Positions 43,504-52,993 of a stretch of DNA of 64,000 nt are shown piece by piece (position 1 is the first letter of the stretch; each line of letters starts with the position of its first letter). The notes beneath the pieces are model-generated. The model did not search any database, was not told where the DNA came from, and saw only the letters and a list, made by a program, of their open reading frames with translations. The position numbers were made by a program, and so were the translations under genes. This DNA comes from Alicyclobacillus acidocaldarius subsp. acidocaldarius Tc-4-1 (GTDB lineage Bacteria > Bacillota > Bacilli > Alicyclobacillales > Alicyclobacillaceae): contig NC_017167.1 of the NCBI RefSeq assembly GCF_000219875.1, positions 2,565,361-2,629,360 on the forward strand, in the 5' to 3' direction.

Positions 43504-45030
43504 TCAGTGCGGAATCTCGCCGAGCATCGTCACACCCGACTGGATCTGCACCTGATTCTCCACAAGGTTCGAGGTGTTCTGAATCTGCGGCGGCTGGTCT
43601 GCCGTGATGCTGACGTCGTTCAGCGCGATGTTCGAGATGGGTGCGTTCGGCAGGCCATTCATGTAGATGGACTGGCCCGCGTACTCGCAGCTCACGTTCG
43701 AAATGGTCATGTTCTCAAACTGCGGCACGTACGAGTTTGGCCCGGGAGCCTCAAGCGAAGACGTGTCCGCCCCGTTGTCCACATAGCCGTCGTCGAAGGT
43801 GATGGCGGCTCCACTGATGTCCCGCATGACGATGTCATCCATGTAGATGTCCTCCACCAGCCCACCCTTGCCCACGCCGCTCTTGAAGCGCAGGCCCGAC
43901 TCCGTGCCATCGTACACGTCGCCCGTGACCCAGACGTCCCGGATGCCGCCGTCCGTGTAACTGCCGACGGCGAGGCCGCTGTGGCCGTTGTGCACGATGC
44001 AGTCCGCCACGACGACGTCCTGCTCGTTGAACACTCCCGCAGCGTCGTTCCCGCTCGACTCCAACGCGATGCCATCGTCCCCCGTGTCGATCACGTCGCG
44101 ATACAAGACGACCGTGTCATCGGCCGAGACGTCAATTCCGTCCGTGTTCTGCCCGTACCACGGGTTGCGGATGTTCACATCGTCGATGACCACGTCCTTG
44201 GAGGTGTTCACCTTCACAGTCGCAAACGGCGAATTTTCAAAGGTGACGCCCTGGAGCCACACGCCTTGGCACCCCTGGAAGTACACCATGTACGGCCGGA
44301 GGTAGTCCTTCACCTGCAGGTAGTCCTGATACGTCATGTTCGGATGCGCCTTGATATACGCCTGGGCGTTTGCACCCTGCGCCGTCGGCCACCAGGTGCT
44401 TCCGTCTGGCGTCACCACGCCCCCCGACGCCACGAGCGCATTCCACTGTTCCGCCGAGAGCTTCGACTTCTCCACCGGCCGCCACGAGTTGCCGGCACCG
44501 TCGATCACGCCGTGACCCGTGATGGCGACATCCACCGCGTCCGTCGCGCTGATGGGCGATTGAACGATGTAGGCGCTCCCGCTCGGGACGAGCGGATACA
44601 GGTCGTGATCGCCCGAAAACTGGAGCTGGGCGCCGGACTCCACGTTGAGGTCGACGTGACTCTTCAGCACGATGGGACCGGTGACCCAATAGCCCGGCGG
44701 AATGTCGACGATGCCGCCGCCGTGTTGGCTGGCTGCGTCGATGGCCGCTTGAATGGCCTGGGTGTTGACCTGCCCGATGCCCGGCTTCGCGCCGTATTCG
44801 GTGATGTCGTAGACGCGGGGCACGATGTTCGGCAACGACGGGACGGGCATGGCGAACGGCGCGCCGTGCAGGACCTGGGCGAGAGAAGCGTCGAGATCGC
44901 CCGCCTGCGCGACGAGATCGGCCACGTTGTCGGCCTGGGCGAAGCGCGCGTGAGCGGTCCAGCCGGTGGCGGCGGCCGCGACCAGCGCGAGGCTCGCGCC
45001 TGCCGAGAGACTCCGTTTCCACCTAGGCAC
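43504..45030 (-). CDS. Secreted glycoside hydrolase family 28 (polygalacturonase-like)
   Basis: From GTG 45030 the protein has 508 residues, with a signal peptide (RWKRSLSAG, hydrophobic core, AHA) and a pectin-lyase-like beta-helix. The GH28 active-site signatures are visible in order: NTDGID, TGDDGIALE, HNGHSGLAVGS and RFKSG. The family hydrolyses alpha-1,4-galacturonide or rhamnogalacturonan bonds by inversion. The start was chosen because AAGGAGG lies eight bases before GTG 45030. It is the last gene of the pectin-type operon with an ABC sugar importer, so its products are probably the imported sugars. Exo versus endo action cannot be decided. Confidence 0.88.
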   Translation of the reverse strand: MPRWKRSLSAGASLALVAAAATGWTAHARFAQADNVADLVAQAGDLDASLAQVLHGAPFAMPVPSLPNIVPRVYDITEYGAKPGIGQVNTQAIQAAIDAASQHGGGIVDIPPGYWVTGPIVLKSHVDLNVESGAQLQFSGDHDLYPLVPSGSAYIVQSPISATDAVDVAITGHGVIDGAGNSWRPVEKSKLSAEQWNALVASGGVVTPDGSTWWPTAQGANAQAYIKAHPNMTYQDYLQVKDYLRPYMVYFQGCQGVWLQGVTFENSPFATVKVNTSKDVVIDDVNIRNPWYGQNTDGIDVSADDTVVLYRDVIDTGDDGIALESSGNDAAGVFNEQDVVVADCIVHNGHSGLAVGSYTDGGIRDVWVTGDVYDGTESGLRFKSGVGKGGLVEDIYMDDIVMRDISGAAITFDDGYVDNGADTSSLEAPGPNSYVPQFENMTISNVSCEYAGQSIYMNGLPNAPISNIALNDVSITADQPPQIQNTSNLVENQVQIQSGVTMLGEIPH

Positions 45031-45035
45031 GCATG

Positions 45036-45896
45036 TCACCTCCTTTCGCGGTCATCCGCGCAGGCCCGTGGTGGCGATGCCGCGGACGACGTACTTCTGC
45101 AGGAAGAAAAGATAAGGAAGAGCGGAATGAGCGACACGGTGGACATGGCGAACAGCGGCCCCCACTCCTCCTGCGCGACGGCGTTCGCGAGCGACTCCAG
45201 CCCGAGCGGCACCGTGAACTTCTGCGCCGAATTCAAGTAGATGAGTTGAGAGAAAAAGTCGTCCCAGCACCAGATGAAACTGAAGATGGCCGTGGTGATG
45301 AGCGCCGGCACGATGAGCGGCAGGATGACGCGCACAAACAGCGTGAAGGCATTGCAACCGTCGATCTTCGCCGCCTCGTCCAATTCTTTGGGCAGCCCCC
45401 GGATGAATTGCACGATGAGAAAGATGAAGAACGGACTACCAAAGAACGCGGGCACGATGAGCGGATAATACGTATTGATCCAGCCCAGATAGTGAAACAT
45501 CGCGTACTGGGGAATGAGCGTGACCTGCGTCGGCAGCATCATCGTGATCATCATGATGCCAAACAGAATGGATTTCCCTCGAAACGTGAAGCGCGCGAAC
45601 CCGAACGCGACGATGGCGGACGAGATGACCGTGCCGAGAGACACCAGACAGGACACCAACAGCGAATGTAGGATGAACGTGCCAAACGGTAGGCCAGGAA
45701 TCGCGTTCCAACCTTGCGGGTAATTTGCGAGCGTCCAGTGCTTGGGCCAAAACGAAGCACTGGAGAAGATCTCGTTGGTCGGCTTGAACGAGCCAAACAC
45801 CATCCAGAGCACGGGATAGATGAGGAAGAACCCGATGACCACGAGCACGGCGTGGGCGAGAACGATTCCGCGCCTCGTGCGAATGGTTCCCGTCAC
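45036..45896 (-). CDS. ABC sugar transporter permease (MalG type) with C-terminal frameshift
   Basis: The inner-membrane permease has about six helices and the EAA loop ELDEAAKIDGCNAFTLFVRVILPL that docks to an ATPase. The reading frame runs to 45036, but its last 23 residues (from SSCRST) are unlike the family. The expected ending, LFFLQKYVVRGIATTGLRG, lies in the -1 frame and stops at 45052. The switch maps to a run of four A (45107-45110; T on the coding strand), where five would restore the frame. Either a real mutation or a base-call error explains this. GTG 45896 follows AGGAGGAGAGGG. It is fifth in the operon, after the MalF-type gene. Confidence 0.85.
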   Translation of the reverse strand: MTGTIRTRRGIVLAHAVLVVIGFFLIYPVLWMVFGSFKPTNEIFSSASFWPKHWTLANYPQGWNAIPGLPFGTFILHSLLVSCLVSLGTVISSAIVAFGFARFTFRGKSILFGIMMITMMLPTQVTLIPQYAMFHYLGWINTYYPLIVPAFFGSPFFIFLIVQFIRGLPKELDEAAKIDGCNAFTLFVRVILPLIVPALITTAIFSFIWCWDDFFSQLIYLNSAQKFTVPLGLESLANAVAQEEWGPLFAMSTVSLIPLFLIFSSCRSTSSAASPPRACADDRERR

Positions 45897-45915
45897 AGCC
45901 CTCTCCTCCTTTCCC

Positions 45916-46848
45916 TCAGGACTCGTAGTACACGTAGCGGCTTCCGAACCTGAACACCAAGAACGTCAGCACGCCCACCAACACCAGGAGGAACCAGGCC
46001 AGCGCCGACGCGTAGCCCATGTTCTGGAAGTTAAAGGCCTCCTCGTACAGGTAGAGCGCGAAAAACAGCGTCGCGTTCAGCGGCCCGCCGTCCGTGACGA
46101 TGTATCCCTGCGTGAACTGGGTGAACCCATTGATGATGGACATGATCAGGTTGAAGAAAATGACCGGCGACAACATGGGAATGGTGATGCGAAAGAACCG
46201 GTACAGGCGGCCCGCGCCGTCCACGATGGCGGCCTCATACAGCGACTCGGGAATCTGCTTCAGTCCTGCCACGAAGATCATCATCGCCGAACCGAACTGC
46301 CAAGCCTGCAGCATGGCGAGCGTGAACAGGGCCGTGCGTGGTTCGGCGAGCCAATTGGGCCCGTGAATGCCGACGAGCGCCAGGCCTTTGTTGATGAGAC
46401 CGTCGGGCCCAAACATCTGTTGCCACAGGTAGGCGACAGCGACGCTCGTGCCGATGAGCGACGGAACGTAGTACACCGTCCGGTACACGCCGATGCCTTT
46501 GACCTCGAGACTGAGGAGCAGAGCGATGGCGAGGGCGACCACCATCTTGACAGGCACGGAGATCAAGATGTACTCCAGCGTGTCCACGAGCGAAGTGGCA
46601 AACAACTGGCTCTGCGTGAACATGTGCACATAATTCTCGAGACCTATCCACCTGGGTGGCTGTAGGAGATTGTAGTTGGTAAATGAAAGGTAGAGCGAGA
46701 CCAGGATGGGCCCGAGCGAAAAGACCACCAAGCCGAACATCCATGGGCTCAGAAACAGATAGGCGACCTTCTCGTTGCGCGGCCGCACGGCCTTCGCGGC
46801 CTCGCCGTTCGCTTGGACATTGGCTTTGGTCGAGGTTGCCACAGCCAC
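45916..46848 (-). CDS. ABC sugar transporter permease (MalF type)
   Basis: The 310-residue protein has six predicted membrane helices and the EAA loop ESLYEAAIVDGAGRLYRFFRITIPML. It starts with about 25 hydrophilic residues and then KVAYLFLSPWMFGLVVFSLGPI. It forms the translocation path together with the MalG-type permease 19 bases downstream. GTG 46848 with GGGGTGATC upstream is chosen; the longer frame to 46911 would overlap the hairpin and the end of the binding-protein gene. No ATP-binding subunit is encoded in the operon, so a shared MsmX-like ATPase elsewhere is likely. Confidence 0.87.
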   Translation of the reverse strand: MAVATSTKANVQANGEAAKAVRPRNEKVAYLFLSPWMFGLVVFSLGPILVSLYLSFTNYNLLQPPRWIGLENYVHMFTQSQLFATSLVDTLEYILISVPVKMVVALAIALLLSLEVKGIGVYRTVYYVPSLIGTSVAVAYLWQQMFGPDGLINKGLALVGIHGPNWLAEPRTALFTLAMLQAWQFGSAMMIFVAGLKQIPESLYEAAIVDGAGRLYRFFRITIPMLSPVIFFNLIMSIINGFTQFTQGYIVTDGGPLNATLFFALYLYEEAFNFQNMGYASALAWFLLVLVGVLTFLVFRFGSRYVYYES

Positions 46849-46871
46849 GCGATCACCCCGCTTTCCGGAAT

Positions 46872-46892
46872 GGCCCGGCGTTGCGCCGGGCC
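46872..46892 (-). promoter_or_regulatory. Intercistronic stem-loop after the sugar-binding-protein gene
   Basis: GGCCCGGCG (46872-46880) and CGCCGGGCC (46884-46892) form a perfect nine-base GC stem with a three-base loop, 15 bases after the binding-protein stop. There is no T-run, so partial termination or mRNA 3'-end protection, leaving more binding protein than permease, is likely. Confidence 0.6.
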
Positions 46893-46907
46893 CCGTCCTC
46901 GGAGACG

Positions 46908-48233
46908 TCATTCACCGCCGTTCTGCAGGAGGTCGTTCGCCTCCTGCATAAACTGTTCGGCGCCCTGCTGAGCCGTCTCCTTGCCGTATTGCACAGCCTG
47001 GACCATGTTCGCGAAATCCTGGTCGATTTCGTTGTTCGCTTGAGGTGGTGGCGGATCAATCGGAGTCGCCACCTTGAGTGCTTCGTCTGTAAGCGTGAAT
47101 TCCTGCTGCTCAGGTCGTGTCAGCCCGGCTCTTTCAAGCGCAGCGCGGACCGAAGACGACACCGGAATTCCTCGGTCCAAACCGAGCGCTTTTCCTGCAG
47201 AGTCATTGTTCAGCAAGAAATTGACGAACAACTCTGCCTGCTCTGGGTACCTTGTCTTGGAGTAAATGCTCCAAAACTGACTTGGCTTCAGATAAAGTCC
47301 CTCTGGTCCCCCAGGCCGGGTGGGCGGCAAGGACATTCCGAGGGGTTTTGTCATCTCGCTCTGGAAGCTCACAATGTATGCGTCCCATGTCATTTCCGCG
47401 AGAGACTTACCCGGAACCATAGGATCAGTGGGGTCAGCAGCTTGCTTGATTAGTGAAGTGACCGTTCCGGGTGGCACCGCTCCCTCTTTGCGCAGATTTG
47501 CCCAGTAATTTAGATACGCGACGAGTGTACTTTGGGTAAATCCAAGCTTCGTCCCGGCGGCGTTGTATAGATGCTGTCCGTACTGACGAGTCCAATAGCC
47601 GAACGTCTGCCAGTTTTCGTCGTCATCTTCCGCCCACCTACCAGTAATCTTGTGTACTTTCTCCAATAAATTAGCCCACTGGTCCCATGACATGCGCTGA
47701 CCGTGATACCCAGCCTTTGCGAATGCGTTCTGGTCGTATATCACGCTGTAACAGTCAATTGCATTTGGAATACCATATAATCCACCATTGATGTAACCAC
47801 TTCGGAGAACGCTTGGACTAATGGTAGCAAGGTCGAGTCCCTTCACACCCTTTAAATCCAGCAATTGCCCCTCTTTGGCGTACGCCTCGATGTAATCGTA
47901 ATCCATCTGCATAATATCCGGCGCGTTGCCGCCCGCGACCTCGGTGGAGAGCTTCGTGAAGTACTGATTGAACGGCCCGCCGAATTCGGTCTGGATGTGA
48001 ATGTTCGGATAGACTTTCTCAAACGCTTTCACCGCCGCAAGCGTAACCGCTTCTTCCTTCGCGTCACCCCAGAAGCCAAAGGTAAGCGTGACGACCGGCT
48101 TCGAGTCCGCGCTGCCCGCCGCCTGCCCGGCTTGCGACCCGCTCGAACCGCTCTGTGTCGCGGCGGTTCCGCAGCCCGCCACGACCAACGCGGCCGCGGC
48201 GCTCGCCGTCCATGTCCATCTCTTTTTTCGCAT
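46908..48233 (-). CDS. ABC transporter sugar-binding lipoprotein (family 1)
   Basis: The 441-residue protein has a lipoprotein signal (lipobox VAGC, Cys21), a Gly/Ser linker, and then the extracellular solute-binding family 1 fold: VVTLTFGFWGDAKEE, AFEKVYPNIHIQTEFGGPFNQYFTKLS, GNAPDIMQMD. ATG 48233 has GAGGAGG upstream. It captures oligosaccharides, probably galacturonides given the GH28 neighbour. The part encoded at about 47050-47880 is clearly AT-richer (about 42-52 percent GC in sampled lines) than both ends of the same gene and the surrounding DNA, with tttaaa/ataatcca-type stretches, which suggests a recombined segment. Confidence 0.88.
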   Translation of the reverse strand: MRKKRWTWTASAAAALVVAGCGTAATQSGSSGSQAGQAAGSADSKPVVTLTFGFWGDAKEEAVTLAAVKAFEKVYPNIHIQTEFGGPFNQYFTKLSTEVAGGNAPDIMQMDYDYIEAYAKEGQLLDLKGVKGLDLATISPSVLRSGYINGGLYGIPNAIDCYSVIYDQNAFAKAGYHGQRMSWDQWANLLEKVHKITGRWAEDDDENWQTFGYWTRQYGQHLYNAAGTKLGFTQSTLVAYLNYWANLRKEGAVPPGTVTSLIKQAADPTDPMVPGKSLAEMTWDAYIVSFQSEMTKPLGMSLPPTRPGGPEGLYLKPSQFWSIYSKTRYPEQAELFVNFLLNNDSAGKALGLDRGIPVSSSVRAALERAGLTRPEQQEFTLTDEALKVATPIDPPPPQANNEIDQDFANMVQAVQYGKETAQQGAEQFMQEANDLLQNGGE

Positions 48234-48250
48234 GCGGATTCCTCCTCGTT

Positions 48251-49129
48251 TCACGTTGTCACACGCTTGAGACCGACACCCATCAACTGCCACAAAACCT
48301 CCGGATACGGCTCATGACCCCCAGATTGTGCAAGAAACATCGCGCCGTTTGTCACGCCCATGGCCTCGTACGCCGCTTTGACGGCCGCAAACGCTGCACG
48401 CGCACCTTCGAACGGAAACACGCCGTCGCGTTCGCCATGCACAATGGTCAGGCGCCGCGGCGCCACGAGCGCCGCCACATCCCCCCAATCGCCGAAGTTG
48501 AGAAGACCCGGTACGTAGTTGCACAAGCAATGTCGCGTTGCAAGGAGCGAATGCCGGGCGGTGCACATCGCCGACAGGAGGATCAGGTGGCGGACCCGCG
48601 AATCGCAGGCCGCGTGAAACAGCGCGGCCGTGCCGCCGCCTGAAAATCCCGCCGTGACAAGGCTCTCCATGTCGAAGCGCCCGTCCATCTCCATCGCGTC
48701 CAGGAGCTCTATCAGGTCCCGGACGCGGTCGCCGAGGAGCGTCCGGCCGACGAGCAATCGCTGCCGCGCGAACCGCTCACAGCTGTGCTCCAGGCCCAGG
48801 GCGCGATCCGCCGGATCCATCGTGGCGCCAAACCCGCGCAAGGACGGGAGCACCACCGCAAAGCCCGCGTCACGCAGCAGTTCCGCAACGGGTGCGCCCT
48901 TGACGTACACCTCGTTCGCGCTGCGGAAGTAATCGTAGCCGAGCGGCGAATGGCCATGGATCAACACGGCGGTGGGATAGCCGCCCGCGGGCGCCGTGCC
49001 CTCCGGAAGGAGCACGTGGACTTCGCGATCCGCCACGAGTTCGCTCAACGTCCTCCGCTTCTCCGACCGCTCCAGGCCGAGCAGCCGAGCGAGGGCCTCG
49101 ACTCGTTCGCTTGCCGCCCCCCGCGACAC
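48251..49129 (-). CDS. Alpha/beta hydrolase, carbohydrate-esterase-like
   Basis: The 292-residue protein has an alpha/beta-hydrolase core: PTAVLIHGHSPLGYDYF (oxyanion region), the nucleophile elbow TAGFSGGGTAALF, the acid Asp in HGERDGVFPFEG, and the base His in SGGHEPYP. There is no signal peptide, so it acts in the cytoplasm. In this operon it may deacetylate or demethylate imported oligosaccharides. The start GTG 49129 is chosen because GGGAGGG lies seven bases upstream. It fits 17 bases after the Gfo/Idh stop and 17 before the binding-protein gene, indicating one transcript. Confidence 0.78.
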   Translation of the reverse strand: MSRGAASERVEALARLLGLERSEKRRTLSELVADREVHVLLPEGTAPAGGYPTAVLIHGHSPLGYDYFRSANEVYVKGAPVAELLRDAGFAVVLPSLRGFGATMDPADRALGLEHSCERFARQRLLVGRTLLGDRVRDLIELLDAMEMDGRFDMESLVTAGFSGGGTAALFHAACDSRVRHLILLSAMCTARHSLLATRHCLCNYVPGLLNFGDWGDVAALVAPRRLTIVHGERDGVFPFEGARAAFAAVKAAYEAMGVTNGAMFLAQSGGHEPYPEVLWQLMGVGLKRVTT

Positions 49130-49146
49130 CAGGCTTCCCTCCCTCA

Positions 49147-50475
49147 TCACCGGACGCCGACCGGCGCGCTTTCGCCCAACAGATCCGCGATGCGCACGAA
49201 CTGCCCAGTGGCCATCGAGAGATTCGCCGCCACGCCGATCAGGATGGACATGGCCCCCGCGCGCGATCCGGCCACGTGGCCGTAGGGATCGCTGTCGACG
49301 CCGCGGAACAGGTGGTCCTTGAGGCGCCTGTCGCCGCCGCCGTGGCCCTCACGCACATGCGGCACGCGGAACACCTGGACGCCGCCAAAGAGGGGATAGA
49401 AGCGGATTTCCAGCTCGCGCACCTCTTCGGCGGACGACGGATCGCCAAACCGCCAGTCCACCGTGCGGCGAACGTCCTTCGAGCTCCTCCGCGCGAAGTC
49501 CGTCGCGTCCTCCTCGGTGATGAAGTACTCGGGCTCGAACGCCTCCAGCCGGCCCTTGCTGCCGTTGAACGCCACTTGCCAGCCCTCAAATGGCGTGGCC
49601 GCAGTGAGCATGTACGTCGCCTGCACGCCATTCGGATAGCGGATGAGCGCCCCCATCGTATCCTCAATGTCGATGCGTTCGGAGAACACGCACTGATCGC
49701 GGTGGTACCCGTCATAGGCCTCCGCCTGCTTGTAGAGCGCGTTCAGGGTGGCGTCGCGGCCGAGATCGAGGTAAAACGGACAGCGGTCCGCCACCTGGCA
49801 CGTGGCGCAGCGCTCGCCGTGGCCCGGCATGCGATCCGGCACGTAGTAATGGCGCGATCCCATGGCGACAACCTCCTCGGGCTCGAGGCCCAGCCACCAG
49901 TTGATGAGGTCGAAGTGGTGCGTCGCCTTGTGAACAAACAGGCCGCCGGAGTTCTTCTTCTCCGCGTGCCAGCGCCGGAAGTAGTCCGCGCCGTGCACGG
50001 TGTCGAGGTACCAGCGAAACTCCACCGAATGGACTTCGCCGATGATGCCCTCCTGCAACAGCCGCTTGATCTCGGTCTTATATGGCGCGTATCGATAGTT
50101 GAACGTGACGCGGACCGTCTTGCCGCTGCGCCGCTCGGCATCCAGGATCCTGCGGCACCGCTCCGCATCGATGGTCATGGGCTTTTCGGTGATCACGTCC
50201 TTGCCTCGCTCAAGCGCTTTCACGATAAAATGGTCGTGCGTCGCATCCATCGTCGTAACGATGACGCAGTCGCATTCGACGTTGTCCAGCATCTCGTCGA
50301 AATCCGTGAAGCCCGGAATGTCCTTGCCCAGGACTTCCTGCGCATACCGGACGCGCCCCTCGTTGCGGTCGCAAAGCCCCGTGACCCGCGCGACATCCCG
50401 GTAATGCGTGACGAGATCGCGCCCGAACATCGAGATGCCGCGCGATCCGAGCCCGACAATGCAATAGTTGGTCAT
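49147..50475 (-). CDS. Gfo/Idh/MocA-family sugar oxidoreductase with Cys-rich insert
   Basis: The 442-residue protein has the N-terminal NAD(P) motif CIVGLGSRGISMFGRDL, the catalytic-region EKPMTID, and a C-terminal dimer domain with FNYRYAPYK, HKATHHFDLINWWLG and GDRRLKDHLFRG. A less usual segment, ERCATCQVADRCPFY, contains three or four cysteines that could bind a metal or cluster. Such enzymes oxidise or reduce sugars or uronates. It is the first gene after the LacI-controlled promoter. ATG 50475 has GAGGGG upstream. The substrate cannot be read, though an unsaturated galacturonide derivative would suit the operon. Confidence 0.82.
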   Translation of the reverse strand: MTNYCIVGLGSRGISMFGRDLVTHYRDVARVTGLCDRNEGRVRYAQEVLGKDIPGFTDFDEMLDNVECDCVIVTTMDATHDHFIVKALERGKDVITEKPMTIDAERCRRILDAERRSGKTVRVTFNYRYAPYKTEIKRLLQEGIIGEVHSVEFRWYLDTVHGADYFRRWHAEKKNSGGLFVHKATHHFDLINWWLGLEPEEVVAMGSRHYYVPDRMPGHGERCATCQVADRCPFYLDLGRDATLNALYKQAEAYDGYHRDQCVFSERIDIEDTMGALIRYPNGVQATYMLTAATPFEGWQVAFNGSKGRLEAFEPEYFITEEDATDFARRSSKDVRRTVDWRFGDPSSAEEVRELEIRFYPLFGGVQVFRVPHVREGHGGGDRRLKDHLFRGVDSDPYGHVAGSRAGAMSILIGVAANLSMATGQFVRIADLLGESAPVGVR

Positions 50476-50495
50476 GGCCGTCCGTCACCCCTCGT

Positions 50496-50511
50496 ATTAA
50501 CCACGTTGTTA
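50496..50511 (-). promoter_or_regulatory. LacI-type operator 1
   Basis: Reverse strand TAACAACGTGGTTAAT, with the core AACGTGGTTA shared with operators 2 and 3. It lies downstream of the operon promoter and so would block elongation. Confidence 0.6.
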
Positions 50512-50536
50512 GTTGGCCTCATCTCGTTGTTGCTAA

Positions 50537-50563
50537 AAGGTAGCACAGTTCTTCATGGATATC

Positions 50564-50565
<2 letters not shown>
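50537..50565 (-). promoter_or_regulatory. Sigma-A promoter of the pectin-type operon
   Basis: Reverse strand TTGATA (50560-50565) and TACCTT (50537-50542) are 17 bases apart. Operator 2 overlaps the -35 and operator 1 lies past the start of transcription, typical of LacI-family repression. Confidence 0.65.
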
Positions 50566-51764
<1,199 letters not shown>

Positions 51765-51765
<1 letters not shown>

Positions 51766-51792
51766 GCTCGGGCGCCGACGGCGCCCGCCGGG
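51765..51792. terminator. Hairpin between lacI and flavin reductase gene
   Basis: GGGCGCC (51770-51776) and GGCGCCC (51780-51786) with a three-base loop, extended by GAGC/GCTC at the outside. It lies between convergent genes and has little T-run. Confidence 0.6.
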
Positions 51793-51793
51793 C

Positions 51794-52273
51794 TCAACCC
51801 CCGTAGAAAAGCCCCGTCTCGGCGAGCGTGAGCGGCTTGCCGTCGCGATGCACCCCGGCGTCCACGACCTCGCCTACAATGAGCGTGTGATCGCCCCGGT
51901 CGACCACGTCTGTCACGCGGCACTCAAACCAGGACAGCGCGTCGCGCAGGATGGGGCTTCCGGTCGTCGAGGTGTAGAACTCGACGTCCTCAAACTTGTT
52001 CCCCACGCGCTTCAGGGGCTTGAAGAACTTGAAGGCGAGGTCCTTCTGCCCACTCTCCAGAACGTTCACCGAGAACACGCGGCTCTCGAGGATGCCGTCG
52101 CACGACGTGGTGCCCTTCTTGACGCCAATCGCCACGAGCGGCGGCTGGAAAGATGCCTGCGTCACCCAGTTGCCGGTGAACGCGTTGACATCATCCTCTC
52201 CGATTTTGGTGCCAATCACGTAGAGTCCGTACGTGATGTGGCGGAGCGCTGTTTTCTTCGCTTGCTCGTCCAT
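51794..52273 (-). CDS. Flavin reductase-like (FMN-binding) protein
   Basis: The 159-residue protein has the split-barrel FMN-binding domain of flavin:NAD(P)H reductases: LRHITYGLYVIGTK, NAFTGNWVTQASFQPPLVAIGVKKGT, VFSVNVLESGQKDLA, and LSWFECRVTDVVDRGDHTLIVGEVVDA. It may provide reduced FMN to a monooxygenase, but no such gene is adjacent. Alternatively it is a stand-alone reductase. ATG 52273 has AGGAGG upstream. It appears to be a single-gene unit, bordered by the lacI terminator. Confidence 0.82.
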   Translation of the reverse strand: MDEQAKKTALRHITYGLYVIGTKIGEDDVNAFTGNWVTQASFQPPLVAIGVKKGTTSCDGILESRVFSVNVLESGQKDLAFKFFKPLKRVGNKFEDVEFYTSTTGSPILRDALSWFECRVTDVVDRGDHTLIVGEVVDAGVHRDGKPLTLAETGLFYGG

Positions 52274-52336
52274 CCTCGCACCTCCTGATGCCGAAAGGCG
52301 TTTCCCATTTGAGTATACCGCTTCCCTGCCGTTCCA

Positions 52337-52993
52337 TCACCCGGTGGCACGGGCGCTCACCCAGTCGATCACGTCCTTCACGGTCTGCAGCCCGAGCCGC
52401 CCGCACAGCTCCATTTCCTTGCGCCAGACGGCCGCGGTCATGCGCACGTCCGCATCCGCCTGGTGGCGGCCGACCACCGGGATCCCGAGCCATTCGCAGG
52501 CCTCGTCGAGCGTCAGGGGCCTCGCGGCCCGCGCCAGCACCTGGGCCACGACCGCCGTGTCCATCGCGATGGGCCGCAGCCGGAGCCGCCACAGCGCGTC
52601 CGTCGCGCGCTGGAGAAAGCCGAGATCGTGCCGGACGTGGTGGGCCACCCAGACGCGGCCTGCGCCGAGCTCCAGCGCGCGGCGAAGCGCCGCCTCAAGG
52701 GGCTCGCCGTCCCGCACGGCCTGTGGCGTGAGGCCGGTCAGCTCCCAAATGTGCGGGGGGACGTCCGCGATGTCGTCATGGCGCACGATGGCGTAGAAGC
52801 TCTCGTCAGGCTCGCTTCGCCACCCGGAAAACGTGGCACAGGCGACCGAGAGGATCTTGTCGCGCACAGGGGAAAAGCCAGACGTCTCGAGGTCGAGCAC
52901 AAAGTAGGGCGCTTCGCCGAGGGGCCGCTCCCAGACCGGCACCGGTTCGGGAGTCAAGGGCGCGTCTCTCCGGAGGGAGAAAAACCACCTCAT
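52337..52993 (-). CDS. DnaQ-like 3'-5' exonuclease (DEDD)
   Basis: The 218-residue protein shows the three exonuclease motifs: FVLDLETSGFSP (D-x-E), AHHVRHDLGFL, and HQADADVRMT (with the distal Asp), all of the DnaQ/DEDDh type. It is not fused to a polymerase. ATG 52993 overlaps the stop of the nucleotidyltransferase-like gene as ATGA and has GAGGGGATC upstream, so the two are coupled. Such standalone exonucleases act in repair or RNA turnover. A longer frame to 53596 is a shadow of the upstream gene. Confidence 0.85.
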   Translation of the reverse strand: MRWFFSLRRDAPLTPEPVPVWERPLGEAPYFVLDLETSGFSPVRDKILSVACATFSGWRSEPDESFYAIVRHDDIADVPPHIWELTGLTPQAVRDGEPLEAALRRALELGAGRVWVAHHVRHDLGFLQRATDALWRLRLRPIAMDTAVVAQVLARAARPLTLDEACEWLGIPVVGRHQADADVRMTAAVWRKEMELCGRLGLQTVKDVIDWVSARATG

